From contig JAFEMH010002335.1 of the NCBI GenBank assembly GCA_022495995.1, positions 231,001-295,000 of the forward strand: a stretch of DNA of 64,000 bases, read 5' to 3'. A program made the translations under genes and the position numbers. The notes beneath the pieces were generated by a model that was not told the origin of the DNA, searched no databases, and worked only from the letters and a program-made list of their open reading frames with translations. Source of the stretch: Adenophora triphylla var. japonica. Its lineage: Eukaryota > Streptophyta > Magnoliopsida > Asterales > Campanulaceae. Of this stretch, positions 1 through 10,675 are shown piece after piece; position 1 is the stretch's first letter; every line of letters starts with the position of its first letter.

Positions 1-1
1 G

Positions 2-886
2 GATGAAAACCCTCCTAAACAAGCAAAAGCCTCATCATCAAGCGAACCAGAAAACCCTCTCTTAACTCAGTTAAAGAAGACACAAGCAAACATCTCAGTT
101 TGGGACCTCATAGGAGCATCTCACAAGCACCGTGAGATGTTGAAAAAGGCATTGGCTCAAATGACCATTTCCTCGGAAGCAACACCCGAAGAGCTTACTC
201 AAATGATTGGCTAAGTACAATTTGGCAACGTCATCACTTTTACTGACTTGGACCTCCCATCCTATGGGAACAATCATCATGAGGCCCTCTACATAAATGC
301 TAAGGTGAATGGATACCGAATGCCACACATTTTGGTCGACAATGGTTCTGCAATCAATGTCCTTCCAAAGAAAGCCTTATCATCATTAGGCCTCACCCAC
401 AAAGACCTTAAGCCATCCAGGCATACTGTAAGGGGGTACGATTGTACCGCTAGAACTGCTTTGGGATCAGTTGTGATACCTGTAGAGATGGGACAAGTCA
501 CAATGATCATTGAATTTCAAGTCATCGACATCCCGTCATCCTTCAACTTGCTGCTTGGCCGCCCTTGGCTACATGACATAGGGGGTGTGCCCTCCTCCCT
601 ACACCAATGTATCAAGTTCAGACTCAACAATACGATAGTCACCATACACGGAGAAATGGTTACTGCTAGCCCTATCCTCGAAGTACAACATAGCACTTCT
701 GATTTCCTATTCAGTGGATTCGAGATCGAGAAAGGAAGCACCGTGAATGTCATAGAAACTTGCAACGAAAACAATTACTCTAAAGCACTTCGGTTTTCTG
801 GAAACCTTCCTGTTTGGAGAATGATGCAAGCAAAAGGGTACTTCCCTGGCTTGGGGCTTGGAAAACACTTGCAAGGAATAACGTAA
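2..886 (+). pseudogene. Element A gag C-terminus and retropepsin-like aspartic protease with G-patch
   Basis: One reading frame runs from base 2 through the protease, broken by an in-frame TAA at 212-214 and closed by TAA at 884-886. The same frame continues as coding sequence after both stops, so they are decay within one gag-pol frame. The protease shows the active-site context LVDNGSAINVLPK (about 334-372) and the later LLLGRPWLHD motif (about 551-580). At about 826-880 the residues KGYFPGLGLGK look like a G-patch motif between protease and reverse transcriptase, which some plant gypsy polyproteins carry. The protein would cleave the element's own polyprotein in the virus-like particle. 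Confidence 0.85.
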
Positions 887-3282
887 CCACCACCGGTTCC
901 CCCACCTCATACAAAGCATGGCCTAGGATACATCATTTCCATCCACGATGGGGATGACAAAGAAGAGTGGGACTTCACTCAAATCAAGTGGGAAGGAACC
1001 GCATACAAAGGCTACAATGACCCAAAGGTCAAGAATTACAAGCTCGAGCCATATCGAAAGACACTCAATGGCTACTTTGTCCGGGAAGGGGAAAGCATTC
1101 CCTACTTTATCTTTTCAGAACCATGGACTGATGATAAAGGAAAGCGCCAACCGGGCTTTGAAATATTCAGCGACTGCAATGCTTCACCAGATGAAACAGA
1201 ACCCGTCCCGCTAATCCCTAAAGATTTGTGGGGCACGAAGGCAGAATTGACAAGCAAATGGGACTTTGTGTTGGGAGAAGACATGCTGCGACAGTTTGAA
1301 GACCTATGCCGGTTAGAAGACAGCCAGATCCATGCAATCTCTAAGGGGGACACTCCAACTATTAATTACACAAGGCTAATACAGAAATGTGATGAGCCAA
1401 TTCTAAACTGGCACGTCACCGGAGGACCAGTTGTTGATGAAGACTTCATGATCAAAGAGCTTGGTTGCACTCCCCACCCCCGTAGGAAGATAGGCCCTGT
1501 AACTTTCACATTAGAATCGGGCTCCACCTCTGATGATCTCACTCAAGAGGAGATCGAGGCGGTGGCCGAACGTGTATTCCCTTACTTCCTTAATGAAAAC
1601 TTTGATCTTTCCGAGTACCCTGAGATTGCTAACATCGTGAATGATGAATTAACTAATAATAATCAATATAACGAACACGTTAATAATGAATCATACGATG
1701 AGATAGATCAAGAAAATGAACAAATCTTAAAAGAATTAGCTAAGCAAGTAGGTCGTTGTGGAAAGAATGGCCCTGTTGACGATGAGGAAATGCAAACGGT
1801 TAATCTCGGGACAACAGAAGACCCCAGAGAAACAAAGATCGGCAGCTTCTTCAAGGGGGAAGATAGAGAAACCTTGACTCAGCTCCTCAGAGAACATGTC
1901 GATGTCTTCGCTTGGTCCTACAAAGATATGCCTGGGTTGAATCAGTCAATTGTAGAGCACAAGATACCGCTGCTACCCAACGCCAAGCCAGTCAAACAGA
2001 AACTACACAGAATCAAGCCGGAATGGTCAATGCAAGTAAAAGAAGAAATCATGAAACTCTTGAACGTAGGGTTCATCAAAGTGATCGAGTATCCGGAATG
2101 GCTAGCAAACACAGTGCAAGTAGCCAAGTCGAATGGGAAAATACGAGTCTGTGTCGATTTCAGAGACTTGAACAAGGCATCCCCTAAAGATGACTTCCCG
2201 CTACCAAACATAGACATGTTGGTCGACGCCACGACAGCATATGAAGTCCGATCATTCGTCGATGGCTTCGCAGGGTATAACCAAATCCTCATGGCAGAGG
2301 AGGATCAGCACAAAACAGCATTCACCACACCTTGGGGGACGTTCTGTTACACGGTCATGCCGTTTGGTCTCAAGAACGCTGGGGCTACTTACCAAAGGGC
2401 AGTCTCGACACTATTCCATGACATGATCCACAAGGAAATAGAGGTATACGTGGACGACATGATTGTCCACTCAAAGGGGACAGATGGTCAGCACTTCAGA
2501 GATCTCAGAAAATTCTTCAATCTACTGAGACAACACAAGATGAGACTCAATCCCGCCAAATGCTCATTCGGAGTGGTCAAAGGGAAAGTCTTAGGGTACA
2601 TGGTCACCGAGCGTGGCATAGAAGCAGACCCCGCCAAGATAAAAGCCATCATAGACATGCCTCCACCCAGAACACAGAAAGAAGTAAAAGGATTCATGGG
2701 CAGTCTCCAATATATCAGTCAATTCATCAATCAACTGACCACCATGTGGGATCCTATCTTCAAGCTACTTAAGAAAAACGCACCTCAAGAGTGGACTGAA
2801 GAATGCCAAGAAGCATTCGAGGAAGTTAAGCATTACTTAATTTCCCCACCCATCCTAGTTCCACCACACAAGGAAAAGCCCTTAAAGCTATACCTCACGA
2901 TTACTGACAATGCACTAGGGGCTATGCTCGCTCAAGAACAGCCTACCTCACACACAAAGAACGCCATCTACTTTGTCAGCCGCAGATTCCAAGGCAGCGA
3001 AATCAACTACTCTCCACTCGACAAACCCTGCGCTGCTCTTGTTTGGGTTTCACAAAGGCTAAAGCACTATATGGAAGCCTTCCCGGTTCGTCTCATACAA
3101 GAATGGATCCGTTGAAATACATCCTAGACAAATCAATTTTATCTTCGAGACTGGCCAAATGGTACTTCATGCTCGCGGGATATGATATCACTTACGTCAC
3201 TCAGAAATCGGTCAGGGGAAGTGTATTCGCAGATCAGTTAGCTGAATTTCCTTGTGACGAAGTGAAGGGGGAAGACCCGTGA
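887..3282 (+). pseudogene. Element A reverse transcriptase and first RNase H
   Basis: The frame of the protease continues here. After a linker of about 330 codons rich in acidic residues, reverse transcriptase begins near 1900. Visible motifs are KIRVCVDFRDLNKASPKDDFPLP (positions about 2139-2205), MPFGLKNAGATYQR (about 2359-2400) and the catalytic YVDDMIVHSK (about 2449-2478). The connection and Ty3-type RNase H follow (about 2780-3280). The frame shifts by one base near 3098: the upstream frame stops at 3115, while RNase H continues in another frame to a TGA at 3280-3282. The enzyme would copy element RNA into DNA. This copy is inactive as read. Confidence 0.9.
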
Positions 3283-3300
3283 TTCCCTGATGAGGACATC

Positions 3301-4196
3301 ATGAGTATAGAAGAAGAAAATAAGTGGCAATTATTTTTCGATGGCGCGGCCAACAAGAGAGGGTTCGGCATCGGAATGTTGTTAGTAGACCCTGACGACA
3401 TCTATACTCCACTGGAAATACGTCTTGACTTTGACGCCACCAACAACACCACAGAATATGAAGGTTGCATAGCGGGGCTTGAGGCAGCCCTAGAACGCAA
3501 CGTGACTGAACTCGAGGTATTTGGGGACTCCCAGTTAATCATCAATCAGACACTGAAGAAGTGGAGGATCCAAGATCCAACCCTTCAAAGATACAATGCC
3601 CACCCCCAGGAGTTGGCGCAACAATTTCAGGATATCTCATTCCACTATCTTCCTAGAGATAAAAATCGGTTTGCAGACGCATTGGCTACACTCGCCTCCT
3701 TGGTCGAAATCCCTAAAGGAAAGGCAGTCAAACCTTTCAAAATAACACGACGTTCAACTCCCGCCTACTGCGCCGTTATAGATCTCCATGACTGCAAAGA
3801 CAAATGGTCATCCGAATGTGCCATCGTTGAGGACTCCAAAGAGAAACCATGGTACCATGATATTTGGCATTTCATCCTAGATGGAACCATCCCACCTGAG
3901 ACAGATCAAAAGACTCAAATTGCCCTTAAAAGGTTGGCCGCTAATTACTCCATCATAGCTGGCCGTCTATTCAAGAAGCATTCCCAAGGAAACCTCCTTT
4001 GTGCCACCGAGGAAGAGGCCCGAGAAATAATGGACCATGTTCATCAAGGCATATGTGGAACCCACATGAGCGGAAATATGCTCGCCAAAAAGATCATCAG
4101 ACAAGGGTACTTTTGGCTAACCATGGAAGTCGACTGTACCAAAATGGTCAAGAAGTTCCATAAGTGTCAGATACACGCCAACCTTCAGCACGCACC
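3301..4196 (+). pseudogene. Element A archaeal-type RNase H and integrase N-terminal zinc domain (5' part of split integrase)
   Basis: This is in the same frame as the RNase H segment before it, separated by one stop. Residues about 8-130 form a second RNase H: FFDGAANKRGFGIG at the start, then TNNTTEYEG, FGDSQLIINQ and DKNRFADALATLA, giving the D-E-D-D pattern of an archaeal-type RNase H. Downstream the integrase zinc-binding domain shows HVHQGICGTHMSG and KFHKCQIHA (H2C2). The gene then stops abruptly at the GCACC target duplication of element B; the catalytic core resumes at 19646. The double RNase H places the element in the Tat clade. Confidence 0.9.
4192..4196. other. Target site duplication GCACC, left copy
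   Basis: GCACC directly precedes the TG start of element B and recurs at 19641-19645 directly after its CA end. Joining the flanks at this point restores continuity of the integrase frame of element A. Confidence 0.95.
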
Positions 4197-6397
4197 TGTA
4201 AGTACCCAAATCTGGCTCATGCCTTCCGGTTAAGTTTCCCGGCAATTCCGGCAAGTTTTCCGGTAATTCCCCGGACTTTCCTAGAGTTCCGGAACAATTC
4301 CGGAACCGTTTCAAATCACCTAAGGGGATAAGAGACTGCTTGGAGCCAAAGAAACACGTTTTTATTTCATGAGGAATTCCCTTCTAGAAGACTGCCACCT
4401 TGCATGTTTCTAGAAGGATCCAGATGTGGCTACTTATGTCGTGCGACATAATAGGCCATGAAACCTTCTAGAAACCTGCCACCTTGCATGTTTCTAGAAG
4501 GAACTGCATGTGGCTACTTATGTCGTGCGACATAACCAGCCAGAGAGAGTTCTAGAACCATGCCACCTTGCATGTTTCTAGAAGGAAAACGGTTATGGCT
4601 TATCATGTCGTGCGACATAACAAGCCCATGCAGGCAGCCTATAAATAGAGGCCTTCACCTCTCATTTTAGAGACACCTCTTCTACCCCTCAGTCACCCTT
4701 TATAGGGAATACGCCCAGAAGCCTTCTCTTTCCTCACATACCCCCCAAATCACCCCAATCCTCTCAAATCAATTCTACACACACTTCCCACACACACACA
4801 CTTCATATATACATCAAGAATCAAGGAATTCTCACGGTTTCAAGGCTGGACATCAACTCCGGAGGAGGACGCTAGAAGGCTCCTATATCTAACTTGATAT
4901 AGGAGTTGCGGATCTTCAAGGGTAACGAGTTTCTACCCTTTTCCACTCTCTATTTTCATTCAAATGTGAAATCTCTATGCTAAATGCATTTATAATGTAG
5001 TATTCTGATTAAAGTTGCATACTTTATGTTATATTACCCAGATCCACATTTTATTTCATTGCATTTCATATAAAAGCTCCGGTTTAACTTGGTTTTGCAT
5101 GAACACTCAAGATGAGTGTGGATCCCTCATATCCACACCCTCTTGAAGTGTTCATTATCAATAAACATGCTCTCTGAGATTTGTTTGTGAAGTAACTTGA
5201 CCATTTTGGTGCCTTGTTACCTCTGCAAATCCCAGTTGTTTAGGCTTCTGCAAAATGGCTTGTTATGTCATGCGACATAAGTAGCCAGTTTGCAGATTCC
5301 TTATCTTTTCAGCTGCAATCTGATGTTTTCCTTTTCTAATGCATCAATCTGCATTTAAACTAAAACATTTGCATACAGAGCAGCATCATTTGCATTAAAA
5401 GGATATCTTTTTCACCAAAATGACATCTTTGCTTTAATGGTGCATCCTTTGCACTAAAAAAAACCCTTTTCACCTTAAAGATTCACTCTTTGCATTCAAA
5501 AACTCATTTTCATACTCTAAATGCATACTTTGCATTAAAAAATCATTCTTTGCCATTTTCATGCATCATTTGTGCATTAAATGCTATTTTCCAACATAAA
5601 AATGCATTCTTTGTATAAAAAAAATCTTTTCTTTGCACAAAAAGCGTCCCTTGCAACCAAAAGACATGCTTTACATTCTAAAATGCCATCTTTTCACTAA
5701 AGATTCATTTTTACATGCATTTCCCCCATTCCCCCATTAACAACCTAGGAATGGACCGGTGTAAAAGATCCTATCTTTACATCGTTCCTTCCATTAAAGG
5801 TTCCATATCTCTTTAGAAAGGGACACCTTGAACCCTATATCTCCGATTATCGCTTAAGAAAGAGTATGAAGCATCTATACGAGCTCGGACCGTCTTACAG
5901 CGTAGGATTGATGGGCTAAGGACCCCCCTTTTCCAAAGAACCTCATCTTTGACCAAAAGAGAGTCATTCTCTCGACCACGCAAGTCTCGAGGGTCCCGAG
6001 GTTTAAAATGCGATGATCACAAGTCATAAGATGAGGACAGGATCATAATCCCAAATACATAAAATCCAAGGAATCCTGAGCGACAACCAACAAATGGTTT
6101 GTACGTCCGGAAGACAACTTGGGACATTCCCCCCCTTTTTTCTCAAACACATGCACACAAGAAAGCACGCAAGCAAGCACGATTACTGAAATCTTGGGAG
6201 ACTTGCTCCGGCAAGGCACTTTGGGTGAACGCCAAACGTTCTTCCCAAGGGGTAACTTAACCTCCGAACCCAAGTAAAAAACCTTTTTTTCAAAGTTTTG
6301 AGGTAATCAAAATGGCGTGGCGACTCCGTTTTTTTAAATAACTCGGATGTCTTCAAACTCGCGTGAATCCAACAAAAATTTGGGCACCACATTCACA
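4197..6397 (+). repeat. 5' LTR of element B
   Basis: It begins TGTAAGTACCC and ends CACATTCACA, and recurs at 17420-19640. The U3 part holds three 84-bp repeats and a TATA box at 4640-4647. R/U5 runs on for 1.7 kb and includes a low-complexity stretch (about 5340-5720) of loosely repeated TTTGCATT and AAAA words. It codes for nothing I recognise; a 76-codon minus-strand reading frame at 6043-6273 is kept in both copies only because the LTRs are duplicates. Confidence 0.95.
4382..4647 (+). promoter_or_regulatory. LTR promoter of B: three 84-bp repeats with heat-shock-element dyads and CpG palindromes, then TATA box
   Basis: Six copies of TTCTAGAA start at 4382, 4408, 4466, 4492, 4550 and 4576; this is the nTTCnnGAAn core recognised by heat shock factors. 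Palindromes built on TATGTCG-TG-CGACATA lie at 4435-4450, 4519-4534 and 4604-4619, each flanked by outer GGCT / AGCC arms or close variants. The palindromes are spaced 84 and 85 bp apart. TATAAATA at 4640-4647 follows the last one by 20 bp. The layout resembles an enhancer array feeding a core promoter. Heat response is an inference from the motif. Confidence 0.75.
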
Positions 6398-6398
6398 G

Positions 6399-6418
6399 TT
6401 TGGCGACTCCGCTGGGGA
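6399..6418 (+). other. Primer binding site of element B
   Basis: TGGCGACTCCGCTGGGGA lies three bases after the LTR end, where the tRNA primer for minus-strand DNA synthesis should pair. The sequence is of the kind seen in Tat/Ogre-type elements. I could not confirm the tRNA identity. Confidence 0.8.
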
Positions 6419-8568
6419 AATCTCAAAGGAGAAAAGCTTCATTTTCAAAACAAAAATCGATACTCGGTATATAGGTGGAAACCACTTACCCTTCCTGTAC
6501 ACTCTCTGATGTGGGAGTTGGGATAACCGGTGGTTTAACAATCCCACGTACCAGTATCCTTTTTCGAAAAAAAATTTTTGAAAAAAAAATAAATAAAAGA
6601 AAGATTTTCCCTTTGAGCGGGTTAGACTCCCGTCGCTGATTTCATTAATCGTGCTTGCTTTCTTTACCTTGCATTGCATCATTTGCATCTTGGAATCTGT
6701 GCATACTTTGAACGGGAAAAAACCCGAAAAATAGCAAAAGGAGTGGAACCTGGAAAATTGATCCATGCAGTCGTACGGCTCAATCCTCCTTGGATTCCGA
6801 CCGGCGACCTCGGTGGCAATTCCACCAGGAAAAATCATGGTTAATGCGAGTCCTAGCGGCTTGGGGCTACTCGGCTCCATGAGCGTGGGGCTCGCAGAAA
6901 ATTTACGTGCTTATGTGTTGCATTCTCCCCGTCCCGAAAATCATTCCTTTAAAACACATTTTATGAAAATCTCTGTTTTAACTCAAAAAGGAACATTTTT
7001 AGGAGACCGCACACTACGCGCACCTGATATATATCCTGTACACTTTGCATGCACGTCCTTCAAACCCGAGGGTGGTTCCAGTGCGATCCACGGACGGCCT
7101 TACGATGCTCCCGGGCGCGCACGGAATCATCCCAACCTCCCCATGGCAACCAAAGGTGTCGACCAATGCACGATCCCGTGTCACACGTTTCAAAAAGCCG
7201 TGACTTCTTGGTTGGTTTTTGGTCTAGTCCGTGTCATATAGCCCAGTTGCATACCCTCGTAAAGGTCAAGCCTTAGTTCATAACGGAAGAAGAACTCTGC
7301 CAAAATTCCGACAAGGAAAAATTGGCGAGATCTCAACTCCGACATTGACTATTGACCTTGACCTGCACGGAATGCGTAAGAGTCAAGACCGAGTCTTTGC
7401 CAACAAATCAAAAGATCTTTCGCTCAAGCGAAGCTCTGCTAAAATTCCGACAAGGAAAAATTGGCAAGATCTTGACCCGGCATTGACTTCGATTCTGACT
7501 CACGCACTGCGTATGCAACGAAGCTCAATGTGACACTGCGTCATCCGGCTTTTACCGCCCGACCCATGCCTATTATATTCTCGGACATTACCAAAAGTCA
7601 AAACGTCATTCGCTCAAGTGAAATTCTGCCAAAATCCTATCAAGGCAGAAAGACGAGACTTTCCCGGTATTGCCTTGACTATAATCCGCATCGCTCGTGC
7701 GTTGAAAGTTCCTATGACCCGCTAGACCCATTAGGAGCGTTCTTTACTCTCGGTCGGTGGGATCCGCGTTCCCTATAAGACCCTCGCCCGGGGCTGTCCA
7801 CCCTGGGAGGTCGAAATACAGGTGGAATACGAGGGGCTTATAGACGTAGTGACGGAACCCACTGATCCAGGATCTAGAGTAGTTGTGAAAAAGAAGGGCA
7901 AATTCCCTTTTCCAACCAAATAGATATTAATAAAAGATATTGTTTTAAGTAAACTTGAACAATTAATGTAATCATAATTGCATGTTCCTATCTCTGAAAT
8001 CCCTAATCGAGACCTCCTCCGTCCGATTTCCTATTTTCCTATCCCGACCTTTCATGGTCATTTTCCTAATCGAGACCTCCTCGGTCCGAATTCCAATTTT
8101 CTATCTCGACCTTTCATGGTCAAATCCCTAATCGAGACCTCCTCGGTCCGATTTCCGATTTCCTATCTCGACCTTTCATGGTCAAATCCTTAATCGAAAC
8201 CTCCTCGGTCCGATCTCCAAATTTCAATCTTGACCTTTCAAGGTCTCATCTTTTCCGATCAATTAGGATTAGGAGAAAATGTGTTTTGAGTAAAAAAACT
8301 TAAGCGATAAGTGCATGTTACTTGAGCCTTTAGCCTAAACACTTACCTCCAAGTCTAAATCTTACCTACCTTACCTATCCCCGAGCCTAAACCTTGCCTG
8401 TCCCTTTCCCGCATGACGAGAAAGAAGTGGGCTAGAATCTTGGGTCGGCGGCTTTTCAAACCTTAGGTTCGGGCGGTTCATCGGCTCGTAGAGTCGGAAT
8501 GGCGGTTTGACGTAAAACGGTGAGGGCGCGGGAAATCGGATGTTTAGGAAGGAAGAGTTAGTCTGGCT
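6419..8568 (+). other. Element B untranslated leader
   Basis: No convincing coding sequence. Short open frames here (for example 6765-7241) lack homology that I recognise. Repeated phrases such as AAATTCCGACAAGGAAAAATTGG occur twice (about 7300 and 7442). The stretch 8003-8250 is a tandem array listed separately. From 8251 to 8568 nothing else is seen. Confidence 0.5.
8003..8250 (+). repeat. Tandem repeat, about 62 bp x 4
   Basis: Units begin TAATCGAGACCTCCTC and end CGACCTTTCATGGTC, with starts near 8006, 8069, 8131 and 8192 (periods 63, 62, 61). Units diverge by a few bases. The array lies in the leader of element B, upstream of the gag remnant. Confidence 0.9.
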
Positions 8569-9915
8569 TTGGAAAATGCCCGAAAGGTTCATGAAGAGCA
8601 GCTGTCATTGCTCATCGATGCTCTTCGCCGCAATGGAGTTCAAGTAACATTTGAGTCCAACGGTTCCCTGGTAGTGGTCGAAGATGAGACTCCAGAAGTA
8701 GCCATCTCAGCTCCCCCAGCCTATAACCAATACCTTCCTCCATCCACATATGATCCCTTGCCAAGGACCACTTCTCTTCGGTCCTTTCCAACATCCCGGC
8801 TCATCAGTGGCCCCATTGCCCTCGGCTCCTCGTAACGGATTGGGCTTCACCCCACCTGTCTCTCACTTTCGGCAATACACCTGCGGTTTATGCTCCAACC
8901 TCACATAATCGGTTTGAGATATGTGGCTATGTTCTCAAGCCCCTATACTCGCTCGAATGCGATCATGAGTTGCCAAAGGATGATCCAAGTTTCCATTGTC
9001 ACCCGCCTGGACTTAACGAATTCAGCCGTCGGTTTGCCGATACAAGTCCTCGTTGTCGATTAGGTAACCCGAGAGTCCCCGTTGACCCCATGTGGCAATA
9101 TTGATGGAACAAGTACAACGGATGCAAGAGAAGCTTGACCTCATGATGAGTATCAATACTCCCTTGACCCAAGATGTCGAGCCAAGCAAGGAAATGATTC
9201 CACCAAGTGTAACCCAATGCCACCGGTGCAAGCGGCAACCGTACTGGCTCGGCACCGAGTCCCTCACAAAGGAAAGGGTGTCGTAGCTTCCTTCGGCCAA
9301 ATCCAACAAAGTGGAACCAATTGGACGGTGAAGATCAAAGTCTTGAGAACAACAAGGTTTCCCAAAACCTTGCTCCTTTCACTTTGACAATACAGAGAGG
9401 CCTTTAAGCAAGATTACGGAAGAGCTAATGAAAGAAAAGGCGATAAAGCCACCGGAGAATTGGAAGCCCGGGAACCCCAGTATTCGATTGGATGAGTCCA
9501 AGCACCGTCTTTTCCATCAATACCATGGGCACAACACCGATGATTGCACCTATTTGAGGCATGAGATCCGAAGTTGATAGAAGATGGGAAGTTTGAGAAC
9601 CTCCATGGGCCAAAAACAGAAAGTTATGGTAGGAGGTCAATTCAAGAAGAGCAAAGTCAGAAACGTCAGCCTGATGATGTTGGGATACCCATGAGCAAAG
9701 TTTTCAACGCTTTGGTGAAACGAGGCCTTCTCACACCTCTCGAGAATTATAAGCCAAGACACCCAAGTAGAGTTGACAGGGCCAAGTTCTGTGAGTACCA
9801 CAATCATTATGGTCATGTGACAGACAAGTGTGTGGATACGAAGAAAGAAATTCGGTGGGCGATCTACAAAGGAAAGCTCAAGCTCCTGGCGGTCCAACCG
9901 GCGAAGAGTAGCTAG
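8569..9915 (+). pseudogene. Element B gag remnant
   Basis: The segment starts with a short frame (MENARKVHEEQLSLLIDALRR) rich in Pro further on, like the N-terminal part of Tat gag. After several frame breaks two zinc-knuckle-like motifs appear: HQYHGHNTDDCTYLRHEI (near 9512-9570) and CEYHNHYGHVTDKC (near 9790-9835), the second inside an open frame 9574-9915. The core capsid domain is largely missing, with a likely deletion between about 9290 and 9380. No protease or polymerase follows. Gag would coat the element RNA; this copy cannot make a normal protein. Confidence 0.7.
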
Positions 9916-9932
9916 ACTAGGGTTTACCTATC

Positions 9933-9935
<3 letters not shown>

Positions 9936-9976
<41 letters not shown>
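9936..9976 (+). repeat. Poly(A) tract, 41 bp
   Basis: An uninterrupted run of 41 A, followed by A-rich sequence, begins 20 bp after the last gag stop. It sits where pol would begin in a full element. No short duplication flanks it that I can see, so it is probably an expanded A run and not a retroposed tail. Confidence 0.9.
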
Positions 9977-9978
<2 letters not shown>

Positions 9979-10486
9979 AAAAGAAAAATAGTCTCTCAGA
10001 TCAACCTTCGTAGGTTCTAGTACTTTTCTCTTTCAATTAAGTCCTCTACGGACATTGTATTGAATCTTCAATTTTCTATAAAAAAAGTCTTCTTCTTTTC
10101 TTGCTAGACTTAAGACATTATTTGCACACCTACATTACATTTAATGAAATGGTTTTATTTTATATGATCACTTGCATTGCTCAGCAAATAATCTCTCGAA
10201 ATAATTAACATTTTGATTAATCAGTGTAAGAAAGTCAACTAATGTCATCAAGCCATACACTTTCCTCACCCCGCAAAAGGCCTTCATCAAAGCCATACAC
10301 TTTCCCAAACCATGTTCTCCCCATCACCTTGACCAAGTCAACGACGGCGGCATCATCAAGGGACAGCAAAAGGCCACTCAGCTTCAAAAGATTGACCCCG
10401 TGTCGGCAACAACCTCAAGGGTATCAAGAATGTTCAAGCAGGGGCTCGCCTTGGTCCTCGGGTGCTTTAGAAAATAAAAAATGTGT
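9977..10486 (+). other. Element B interior without recognised genes
   Basis: Nothing that I recognise as coding. Between 10244 and 10320 the phrase CATCAAGCCATACACTTTCC occurs twice about 45 bp apart. The region stands where protease, reverse transcriptase and integrase would lie in a complete Tat element. Confidence 0.4.
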
Positions 10487-10675
10487 AGTGCAAAAAGAGT
10501 AATACCCAGCTAGGCTGAAAATCCCAAAAAAGGGCAGTCTAGGCAAAAAAAAAAAACAGGGTTGCACATATATAAAAAAAATCTTAGTGCAAAAAGAGTA
10601 ATACCCAGCTAGGCTGAAAATCCCAAAAAAAAGGACAGTCTAGGCAAAAAACAGGGTTGCACATAAAAAAAAGAG
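10487..10675 (+). repeat. Two 99-bp repeats, each with a stem-loop (post-pol hairpins)
   Basis: Units start at 10487 and 10586. Each contains CTAGGCTG, then AAAAT-CCC, an A loop, GGG or GGA and CAGTCTAG, so the RNA can fold with CTAGGCTG paired to CAGTCTAG and CCC to GGG. Both units start with AGTGCAAAAAGAGTAATACC and end near a GTTGCACATA word. The same kind of hairpin follows the integrase of element A at 20578-20680, which marks this as the conserved region between pol and the antisense genes. Confidence 0.7.

Noticed and set aside
6043..6392. Open frames of 76 and 69 codons kept in two places (also 19286-19635)
   Set aside because: They lie in the two LTRs of B; conservation reflects LTR duplication, and nothing resembles a known protein.
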